A stretch of 64,000 nucleotides of DNA from Cannabis sativa (taxonomy: Eukaryota > Streptophyta > Magnoliopsida > Rosales > Cannabaceae), in assembly GCF_029168945.1 (NCBI RefSeq), contig NC_083605.1:39321280-39385279 (forward strand). Direction: 5' to 3'. The translations under genes and the position numbers were made by a program. The notes under the pieces are model-generated. The model ran no database searches. It worked only from the letters and a program-made list of their open reading frames with translations, and was not told the origin of the DNA. Positions 49,213-58,723 of this stretch are shown here, piece after piece (position 1 is the stretch's first letter; every line of letters starts with the position of its first letter).

Positions 49213-51078
49213 TGTTGGGCTTTGTGCCCTAAATAAAACCCATTTCAATATAATCAGATTTACTTATTAATAAAGATCAGAAATAACATTTTATGTTGCA
49301 TGGTTCACATGATTTATTTCATGATTATATATATAATGTATGAATTATATTTAAGTCCAGAACATATGAATTTGTTAATGATTATAGTGTTGTCAGCACA
49401 GTGGAATATAAACTTAATTATATGTTCCAAAGTTTATTCCGTGATTTGTTAGAACACTGGATTTAGACTGACATGGTATAATCAGGGATAGGTATTCTTA
49501 CACCTTGGAAAAGTGTTATGTCCTTTCCAGGGCATTGGCAAAGTTTACCAGTATCGGATGTATGGGTATACATCGGAAGGGACTGATATTGATCTTTGAT
49601 TAGATATATTAAAATTTACCGTAATATCTATTCAATTCAATATCACCCGTTCACCCTAGATCAAATGATCTTAATCCCGATATGATTCGGTTCGATCTCA
49701 AGAGTACTATACATGTTCTTTAATTTGTTAGTTAAGCCTACTTTTGGGTTAGGGTGATACGTACATTTTGGGAACATGATAGTATAATTGAGTGGGAGCG
49801 CTAACATAAATATGGAGTCTATAACTTCTATAGGAATTTAGAAGTGAAACGATGATATCCTTCGAGCTTGGCTAAACAGAGATAAATGGTGGAGATCTCA
49901 TTTCACTTCGCTGAAATATCATTTATACGGAGCTAAGTGTTTTAAGGATAAAGTACATTGAAGGTGTAACGGTAACTTAGTGCCTATTCAATGTAGATCA
50001 TCTATTAGAGGGTCATTGATCAAATTAGGATTATAACAATAGATAACTAATGACGTATCTATATCGTTGAACATATAGAGCGTTCTATATGACTGAGAGT
50101 GCAATTCCAACTTCTAAGTGTGGATTCAATAAGGAATTAATAAGTTAGGGAATCTACTTGGTAAATTCGGTTCGACTTATTAGAAGCTCGGAAGTATAGG
50201 CTCATGGTCCCTATACTAGTTGAGACCATACTGCTTGTAAGACTCAGTTAATTGATTTTGATTAATCAATTATAATTCTAAAGTTAGACTATGTCTATTT
50301 TATGAATTTTCACTAAGCAAGGGCGAAATTGTAAAGAAAAGAGATTCTAGGTTTATTTATTAATTAAGAGACTTTATATGTCTAAATTAATAAATATATT
50401 AAATGGAAATATTATTTAATAATTAATCTTTAGTTATTAAATAATTAGAATTGGCATTTAAATGGTTAAATTGGAAAATTAGCATTTTTGAGAAAATGGG
50501 AATGAAAAATAACAAAATGGGAAAGTTGCAAAGTGAGGCCCAATTTCCTTATAAGGTCGCCCACTATGCAAAGCCTTTACCATTTATTTTTTCATTACTT
50601 TAATGCCATAAAATTCTAACCTAAACCTAGAAGGCATTGTATAAATAGAATGTGTTGGCTTCAGGAAACTCATGACTTGCACATTGTTTCCTTCAGAGAA
50701 AAGCCTACACGGCCCTCTCTCTCTTTTCTTCTCTTCAGATTTCGAAATTTCCTTGAGTGATGACTAGTTCCCACACACATCAAGTGGTATCTCAATCATA
50801 TTGTGTAAGACTATAGGAGAATCCAAACAACAAAGAAGGATAATTAGCATCGAAGGAAGGAGAGAAAGAGATTCAGGTTTAGATCTTGATTATGCTCTGC
50901 TACAGAAAGGAATCAAGGACTAGAGATCTGAACGGAAGGAGTCATTATATTCCGCTGCACCCAATGTAAGGTTTACTAAACTTTATATGTGTTTATTTCA
51001 TTGTTTTAGAATTCATATTAGGATGTTAATGAAACATACTTGGTAGTAAATCTAGATCCTGGTAAAATATTTCCAACA
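49213..51078 (+). repeat. Copia-3 5' LTR (subfamily I)
   Basis: 1866 bp, complete, TATA box at 50640-50648. Followed by primer site TGGCACCAGAGCC (51081-51093). Confidence 0.9.
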
Positions 51079-51508
51079 ACTGGCACCAGAGCCATGGTAA
51101 TGATTTACTTTCATGAAATATGAATTAAAACGATATTTTGTGTTTATTTGGATGGTTTCATGTTGGTTTATGTGCTTATGTCACTACTACAAAAATGACT
51201 TCTTACTTCAATTATAAAATGACACAAAAACTTTTTACTTCGGTTGTGTAACCCGACGTAATAACAGCAGACGCATATTCCGCTGCACCCAATGTAAGGT
51301 TTACTAAACTTTATATGTGTTTATTTCATTGTTTTAGAATTCATATTAGGATGTTAATGAAATATACTTGGTAGTAAATCTAGATCCTGGTAAAATATTT
51401 CCAACAACTGGCACCAGAGCCATGGTAATGATTTACTTTCATGAAACATGAATTAAAACGATGTTTTGTGTTGATTTGGATGGTTTCATGTTGGTTTATG
51501 TGCTTATG
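50947..51508 (+). repeat. Tandem duplication around LTR end and primer site
   Basis: 50947-51180 and 51275-51508 are near-identical (about 234 bp each), covering the last 132 bp of the LTR, the primer-binding site and about 100 bp of leader. A 93-bp CACTA-like fragment lies between them. Confidence 0.85.
51182..51274. mobile_element. CACTA terminal fragment
   Basis: Begins CACTACTACAAAAATG, the standard CACTA terminal inverted repeat, and includes a subterminal hairpin-like GGTTGTGTAACCCGACG (51242-51258). No second terminus or three-base duplication is apparent, so it is a fragment or an abortive event, not a complete MITE. Confidence 0.7.
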
Positions 51509-51845
51509 AATGTATGTGTGGTACAAAATTTTTCCATGGAAAATATTTTTTCTATTTTTTAAAATATTTTATTTGGATTCCTTGTGAAAAATTAAACAAT
51601 TTTGTTACTGACGGAACTCAATTCCGATAAAAATTAAAAAAGTTATGAATTTTGAAAAATCGGAATTTAAGGCTGTCGAGTGGGTGCTCGTGAGCACTAG
51701 GCACTCGGTCTGGAAGCCCCATCCGCGCACGTGACACGCCCGTGTGCACCCTGCACTCGCCCACGAAGACCCTGCGCCCGCCGAGGTTTCTCGCCCACGT
51801 CCCTCTGTTCCGCGCGCGTATGGGGCTGCTAGCAGCCTCTCCTAG

Positions 51846-53906
51846 TGTAACGTCCTAACGCTAAGGCACGCTACAGTGCTTTTTTAATTATAGTGCAATC
51901 TTTGCTAATCAAAGAATTTTCTCGAAAAAAGTGCAAATTAAAACTTTTGCATTAAATATTAAACTTTGTAATATAATAAAATATTTACAAGTGTCGGGAT
52001 CCCGTTTTCAAACTTTTAAAAATTAATATTCCAAAATACACAAATTATAGGTCGCACAGCGACTATCAAAATACAGCTCCCAGATGTCCCGAGACCGAAC
52101 ACTCCAGGTCGCGCTGCTTGACATGTACAATCCCATCTGAGCTGAGGTTCACTCCTGTTCAGCCTTCGCCTTTCCTTTACCTACACATGGAAGCAGAACT
52201 GTGAGTCGACAGACTCAGTAAGAAATGCATATAACATATCATAAAATTTCCGACATGTAAATAGGAGCCCATACACCTATTTACAGAGCTTAACAGATGA
52301 GTATGAACGTTCTAACTAGGATACGACCCTGTACCATGTACCACATGCACTCAGTATACCATCGTACTAGTGTAGGTAGGGTACGGACCGCACCTTGAGT
52401 ACTGTTAAGTGTTGTACCACAGACACCTTGCACCTTCCCGTACAAGTGCTGGTAACACCATGATGTACTTCCAAACATCATACACCTTACCAATGCACTC
52501 TGTACCACAACCGTACAAGTGTTGGTAGTGCACGAATCACAACAAATAAGCATGTATATACAAACACATATATATATATTCAGACAATCACATCATACGT
52601 TATACATAGTTCTTACCTGTTTTCCGAATTCAAGTGTGCTGGCCGACCTGAACGGAAATCTCGTGCTAGATGGATGCCCTAATCACATTTTGAAACTGGG
52701 TAAGTCACATGATTAAAACCCTAATCTCGAGAAACCCAAAACCAAAACCCTAGGTTCTGCTATGCTCTTAATGGGTTATTCTAACTCTGGAAATGGGGAA
52801 ACACCCAACCGAGGCATCAAAATGGAAAAAATTGAGAAAATGAAAGGCCCGGGGAACCCTGCCCTAACCGGTTTTTGTGGCACTGCAAACCGGCTAGCCG
52901 GTTTGCACCATAATCCCAAAACCTTCATTTCTTGCTCAATTCTCCTCCAAATGCAATGAAACCTTCCAAGGCTCCTATTCAATGTATAAACAATAAAATC
53001 CAGCCAGTAATTCACAGAACAAACCATCAAAACCCAAGTTGCCATTAAAGCCCAAAGCTTTGAACTCAAAGCTCAAAGTTGCATAAAACTTACAATCAAT
53101 CACCACGCCAGCTGCTATAGACTAAAATTAACTCATACTAACCCTAGAATTCGAACTAAACAAACATCAAACCTTAACAGCTCCTATAACCCAAAATCAC
53201 CTCTTAAAACTAAAATACAACCTCATAAACTTAAAAGGAAATGAGCTAGGGTTTACCTTGAATGTTCTCCTTCGAATCCTTGGCTGAAAACATAGTAAAA
53301 ATGAAGAGTTGGCTGGGTTTTCCTTCTTGTTTGGGAGGGCCGAACACCAAGAGAGAGAAAAGAGAAGTGATATTTTCTCTAATTTAATTTTTGTTTTCTT
53401 AGTTTTGCTTTCTTTCAAAGTAAAGCCCTTCTTTCATTCAATTAGGCTGAAAATAAACTAGGTGTCATCACCCAAGGCTGCCACCTAACCCACATTAGCC
53501 ATTTTACTAAATGACCAAAATGCCCTTACACTTAAAACTAGGATAAACCAAAAACTAGGGGTAAAATGGTCAAATTCCATAACCCCGCTAAATCCCGATA
53601 TTATAATTCCTAAAAAATATTTCCCACTATGAAATAAGGTTCTAAACTTACCCATGTGATCAATCTAGTCATCCATCGCATTTTCCGTTGTCGCCGAGCA
53701 AAAATTACAAAAATAACATATTTCACATATAAGCTACATAATACCTCTAGAGTTTAATAAAATCTTTGGAATTGAGAAATTATAACTCGAATATTTATTT
53801 CTAAATATTGGGGTCCACAATTAAATTAATTCACAAATAATAATAAAATAATAAAAATTAGTGCTAATTTCCTTTACTAATCCAAATTACTAAAGCGGTC
53901 ATTACA
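51846..53906 (-). mobile_element. Gypsy-like solo LTR, second family
   Basis: 2061 bp TGTAACGTCC...GTCATTACA with perfect CCTAG duplications (51841-51845, 53907-53911). It resembles the Tekay-type LTRs only in short islands, notably GTGAGTCGACAGACTCAGTA (52200-52219, compare 18837-18856), so it is probably a related but distinct family. No internal sequence. Orientation is inferred from that shared island. Confidence 0.88.
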
Positions 53907-53911
53907 CCTAG

Positions 53912-54804
53912 GCTGCAGGTGTAGCCTCCTGGCAGCCACCTCTCCAAATTGCATTTTTTTTGTGGTTTTTCCCCAAAAATCCAATTTCTTATGGGATTGT
54001 TTCCCAAAATCGGATTTTTCCAATTTTAAATTTTTCCAATTTAAAATATTTCCAATTTTAAATATTTCCTTTTTTTTTTTGAAATATTTACAATTTTAAA
54101 TATTTCCAATTATGGTAAGATTTAAAAATTTGTTAACTTCTTTAATATTTATATATTATTTAATTATAAGATTAGATATTTTGATATTTAACATTTTTTA
54201 AATTAAAAGATAGCTTTGTCTTTTTATTTAAAATATTATATTAAAAATATCTTATATGACAAATTAAATAATTAATAAATTTAAAATTAACATATATATT
54301 TTTATAGATACACTTACCATAATATTTTCAAATTAAAAATTTGTTATTTTGTTAAATATTTAATTATTTATAAATTATAAATTTAAAAATGATATTTTTC
54401 TATATCTATCATTTTTTTTCCTTACTGGAAATTTATAAATCATATCTTAAATATTTAAATAGCTTAGATATTTTGTAGAAATTTGAATATTGCTTAATTT
54501 GAGATATTTTGACATATAATTATGGTAATTATTATTCATTTATTATTTTATTCCTAAAATAGTAATTATCTAACCAAATCTATTTTAAAATTGGTTTATT
54601 TTATTAAATTATAAGATCTGAAAGTGATATTGAAGATTCTTTCCTTTCAAATTATTGATCTTACTAGATATTTAATTTAATTTGATTCAAATAAAACTAG
54701 ATATTTTAAAAAATTAGTTTCCTTTAGTTGGTTAGTTTAAGAATAATAATTTAATTATATTAATATCTTATTTCACATCTGTTACATGGACAATGTTTGT
54801 TTAT
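53912..54804 (+). other. Copia-3 leader remnant, AT-rich
   Basis: Continues the GC-rich leader patch for about 40 bp, then AT-rich sequence similar to the leader of the other copies. No gene. It joins mid-LTR sequence at 54805 with a few shared bases (TTAATCC), a deletion junction. Confidence 0.7.
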
Positions 54805-55924
54805 TAATCCCTTTACAGTGTAGATCATTCATATAGAGGATCATTGATCAAATTAGGATTATAACAATGGATAACTAATGATGTGTCTATATGGTGGAAC
54901 ATATAGAGCATTCTATTATACTGAGAGTGCAATTCTAAGTTCTATGCGTGGATTCAACGAAGAATTAATAAGTCAGTGAATTTAGGTTATAAATTCTTGA
55001 TCTGCTTATTGGAAGCTCGGTTATATAGATCCATGGTCCCCCCACTAGTTGAGATAATATTGCTTGTAAGACTCATATAATTGGTTTTGATTAATCAATT
55101 ATAATTCTCTAATTAGACTATGTCTATTTGTGAATTTTTCACTAAGTAAGGGCGAAATTGTAAAGAAAGAGTTTTAGGGGCATATTTGTTAATTATGATA
55201 CTTTGTATGGTTCAATTAATAAATATGATAAATGAAAATATTATTTAATAATTATTTATGGTTATTAAATAGTTAGAATTTGCATTTAAATGGTTGAATT
55301 AGAAAATTGGCGTTTTTGAGAAAATCAGATGCAGAATTGAGAAAACTGCAAAATCCAAGTAAGGCCCATTACACTACATGGCCGGGAACTTGGAATGATT
55401 TTTCAAACTGATATTTTCATTATTTTAATGCCAAATAATTCAACCCTAACCGTAGTGGAATGCTATAAATAGATAGTGAAGGCTTCAGGAAATTTACACT
55501 TAATTTTCTACTTTTTCATTCAGAAAAAATTGAGCCTCTCTCTCTCCCTATCTTTGGCCGACCACTCCCTCTCTCTCTTCTTCCTAAAGATTTCGAAATT
55601 CTTAGTGTTAGAGTAGTGCCCACACACAACAAGTGATACCTCAATCATAGTGAGGAAGATCGTGAAGAAAGACTTTCAACAAGGAATTTCAACACTAAAG
55701 AAGGAGAGAAAGAGATCCAGGTTCAAATATTGATAATGCTCTGCTACAGAAATGAATCAAGGGCTAGATATCTGAACGAAGGAGTCATTATATTCCGTTG
55801 CACCCAATGTAAGGTTTTCTAAACTTTATATGTGTTTATTTCATCGTTTTAGAAAGTTCATATTTAGGGTGTTAATCAACATACTTGTGAGTAGATCTAA
55901 GATCCTGGTAAAATATTTCCAACA
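54805..55924 (+). repeat. Copia-3 3' LTR remnant (subfamily II)
   Basis: Last 1120 bp of an LTR, closest by eye to the Copia-1 3' LTR (shared ATAGATCCATGG and ACTTGGAATGATTTTTC). TATA box at 55464. Confidence 0.88.
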
Positions 55925-56248
55925 TGGTACTACAGAGTTGAAGATGGCTTAAATGTATTGATTGGTACTACCTATATCAACAAGGTGCATCTTGTTTTTC
56001 AGTAGCCCATCACGAAAGAACTCCACAGTTAAGCATGCTTGGCTTGGAGCGATTTCAGGATGGGTGACCTCCTAGGAAGTTTTCCCAGGAAGCGTGCGAG
56101 TGAGGACAAAGCACGCTGGAAACACTCGTGTTGGTCTGTAGGGTCAGTCATCAGTCCATGAAGCAGCCAGAGTGATGTACTCGTGTATAAGAGCCATTCA
56201 TTTCGTGGGTGTAAGGGCCCAATGGAGGCTTGAAGCGGGAGCGTTACA
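55925..56248 (+). repeat. Cassandra 3' LTR, right piece
   Basis: TGGTA duplication, then CTACAGAGTTG and the 5S-like region (55964-56092), ending GCGTTACA at 56248 before TAACA. In the 5S-like part, box C (GGATGGGTGACC, from 56058) is intact and box A (AGTTAAGCATGCTTGG, 56027-56042) has A for G, the reverse of the 5' LTR. Confidence 0.9.
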
Positions 56249-56253
56249 TAACA

Positions 56254-57087
56254 TAAGTAGCTTTTCCATTGATTAACATTACTTAAGTCACGATGAACAA
56301 TAACTTGATTTGCCTTACTTGTTTTACAGTGACCACATGGAGCTGTTACAATCAATGGTTCCAAGAAATCATAAAAATAAACAAAAATGGGTTGCAGACC
56401 AGCATCGTCAAACTTTCATTGGGTGGTTAAGGAATATCATTATAGCAAAGTTGAACGAACCAAATCATGGAGTATTTGATGTGTTCAGTCATATTGCCCT
56501 TGGACTAACTTTTGCGGTAGCAAGGCATGAAGCGTATTTTTCCATACAAAGTCAAGAGATGATGCTCGAGAGGTTCAAAATAGTGGCATACGTATCGTCG
56601 CAGAAACCATGCATTTTGCAAGTGCAAAAGTTATAGGTACTATGACGTATTATGGGGTTATTGAAGAAATATGGGAGCTCAATTATTTTGCGTTCCGAAT
56701 TCTACTTTTTAAATGTTCTTCGGTTGACAACAATATTGGAGTAAAAACTGATGAGCTTGGTTTTACTTTAGTTGATTTAAGTAAGAGAGGAAGTAAGAAT
56801 GATCCATTCACCCTGGCTAGCCAAGCAATTCAACTTTTTTACATTTCTGATCTGGCTAATGCTCTGTTGTTTTATCGACACCAGAGAGAAGGTTCTTAGA
56901 GAATGAAGAGGATGAGGAGAGTGCTGATTTATGTTATGGTGACTTCATTGTTGGGCAACCAATACATGAACAAGTTATGGGAATTGATCGTAACCTAGAG
57001 GAAGACAATGCTGAATACATTAGAAACAATATCAATGAGGGAATATGGGTCAATTGTGATTCAGGCAAACATAAACAAAAAAAATAA
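56254..57087 (+). pseudogene. CACTA TNP2 transposase, C-terminal part (DUF4216)
   Basis: Resumes the gene cut at 16767. A likely short intron ends TTTTACAG at about 56330. The translation then gives DHMELLQSMVPRNHKNKQKW and HRQTFIGWLRN; after a frameshift near 56570, VQNSGIRIVA; then YYGVIEEIWELNYFAFRILL, FKC.SVDNNIGVKTDELGF, LVDLSKRG, and DPFTLASQAIQLFYISD. These match the DUF4216 region at the C-terminus of TNP2. After a further break the tail reads FIVGQPIHEQVMG...RNNINEGIWVNCD, with TAA at 57085-57087. No long single frame remains. Confidence 0.85.
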
Positions 57088-57237
57088 AATAAAACGTGTC
57101 TAATTGGTAACTTGATATATAATTTACTTTATATTGTGTTTGTTCATGCTGAATACATAATGTTTGTTTATGCATTTAATATCAGTACCAAACATGTTCC
57201 TTCCTTAGCCTAAATACCTAATTGTAACACCCGAGGT

Positions 57238-57466
57238 AACTTTTGTTATAAATTAATTATCAATGATTAGTGGAGTTTGAATATCTTCAAAATTCAACCA
57301 TAGTGAAGTAGGTTTTGCGAATATATGTGGTGCGGTGGGATGGATGAATAAACTACTTTTATATCGGTGTTATTTGTAATTATATAGGCATGTTTAAAAT
57401 TTTTTAGGTTATTCAATTACAGTCGTTGTGCTGCCGAAATTTCGGTAAAATTTGGATCAAATTTGA
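57238..57466 (+). repeat. Direct repeat, copy 2 (upstream of ULP1-like gene)
   Basis: Same blocks as 14524-14790, including GTGAAGTAGGTTTTGCGAAT and CAATTACAGTCGTTGTGCTG. It ends just before the first recognisable exon of the downstream gene. Confidence 0.75.
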
Positions 57467-57487
57467 TATATTATGGTGTGTTTTGTG

Positions 57488-58723
57488 TAGGGTCCACTCA
57501 CTCAACCGCCTTCAAGACGTGATGCGTCGAAGGAGAAAGCTCCCATGATTTCTCCACAAGGCGGTCATGATGAAGAAGATGAATTATTCTCGCGAAAGGT
57601 CATGGACTTGATCCCTAAATCGCTAAAATGGATGGTTGTTGAATTTTTGAACCTCAAAAATAAATGTCATATAATCACAATTCCGGTACTCCAAGGATTC
57701 ATAGCACCGAGTACCCTGATCATGTTATTTGGAGAGGATTTGTAACAGGTTGCATTGTGTGACTTCATCGGCAACCAGGGAATGCTGTTTGGAATGATGT
57801 ATACTCTTCTTTTATCTAATAAACCTTATATATGAAATTCTAGTCAAATTATTATAAGATATTAATACTTAACAATTTAATGTAGGCACATCTGGGAGAG
57901 CATCAATGATTTGAGAAAAAATTTCAAGATTTACGACCCAGAGCTTCTCCCAATGAATGGTAGCAACGATGAAGAGAAGAGTCGGTCTTTTGGTAATGCG
58001 GCAAGACGATTGGCTACTTGGTTATCATCGATGAATAACAACCACCAAATGTTCTTTATTCCATAGAATATCGGGTAAACACTATTTAATTTTGTAGTGC
58101 TTATTGTTCATTTCTATATTATGACTTCAAATTATTTTTACAGTATCTTACTTATATCGCAATATAATTTTCTAGTGCGCATTGGATGCTAGAGGTCGTT
58201 GACCAAAGAAAATTATCTATTTAGACCATATACGTGACCACCAAGTTCCCAAACAAATTACTCAAATGTTGGAAAGGTAATAATTTAATGACTATTTATG
58301 TAACAAATTTTAATTAACTAATGAATTGAAATGCTAATATAATTTTTCAAATAGAGCATACATATATATAGGGGCAACAAATGAGTATCTTGGCCCGTGG
58401 CTGGGAATTTCAATAGCAAATTGTCTAAGACACCCTAAAAACCAAGAATGTAGATTTTATGTTTTGAAATACATGACTGACATCGTCGCATGTGCAAACC
58501 CCAACCGTTACATACAAGATCAAAAAGTTGTAAGTTTTAATTATTGATTATAGTATTTATTATAATAAAAAATAATATATATATATAAACTAATATAAAT
58601 TTTTACTTTTTTTAACAGTTTGGAGATAAGCGGCAATACAATCCAAAAACTGAATTGTTACCCATACAGTGACAGTGGATAGAACAGTTGATGGCGGTGA
58701 TTCACGATGGCTTGGACGATTGA
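57488..58723 (+). pseudogene. ULP1/C48 cysteine peptidase-like gene, transposon-associated
   Basis: Several exon-like blocks with splice-like borders. Block 1 (57488-57744): PLTQPPSRRDASKEKAPM...LIPKSLKWMVVEFL...FGEDL. Block 2 (57890-58075): HIWESINDLRKNFKIYD...RRLATWLSSM...MFFIP, followed by an in-frame TAG. Block 3 (58187-58276, TTCTAG before, GTAATA after): HWMLEVVDQR with the catalytic His and YLDHIRDHQVP with the Asp. Block 4 (58355-58528, GTAAGT after): LGPWLGISIANCL, RHPKNQECRFYVLKYMTDIV with the Cys. Block 5 (from 58620 after TTTTAACAG) to TGA 58721-58723: FGDKRQYNPKTE...MAVIHDGLDD, with one internal TGA. ULP1-family enzymes are SUMO-type isopeptidases. The Gln expected before the Cys is His and the Gly after it is Arg, so activity is unlikely. 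Confidence 0.65.

Larger units (their letters stand above)
49213..55924 (+). mobile_element. Copia-3, chimeric and internally deleted
   Basis: Starts TGTTGGG at 49213, ends CCAACA at 55924, flanked by TGGGA (49208-49212) and TGGTA (55925-55929), one mismatch. 5' LTR 49213-51078 belongs to subfamily I (like 11749-13599). The 3' LTR remnant 54805-55924 belongs to subfamily II (like 47163-49053). The interior is reduced to leader sequence (51079-54804) that holds a CACTA-end fragment and a solo LTR; all pol relics are deleted. Confidence 0.85.
16768..56248 (+). mobile_element. Cassandra TRIM element, split by nested insertions
   Basis: LTRs begin TGTGACAGTC and end TTACA, with 5S rRNA-like sequence inside, as is diagnostic for Cassandra. 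Flanking bases are TAACA on both sides (16763-16767 and 56249-56253), a perfect 5-bp target duplication. Own sequence: 5' LTR 16768-17187; internal domain 17188-17219 plus 49059-49098 (about 72 bp with no coding capacity); 3' LTR 49099-49212 plus 55930-56248. The remainder is Copia-1 (in the internal domain) and Copia-3 (in the 3' LTR). It interrupts the CACTA TNP2 gene. Confidence 0.9.

Noticed and set aside
56029..56364. Minus-strand ORF of 111 codons
   Set aside because: It lies over the Cassandra LTR and TNP2 sequence; the plus-strand features explain the region.
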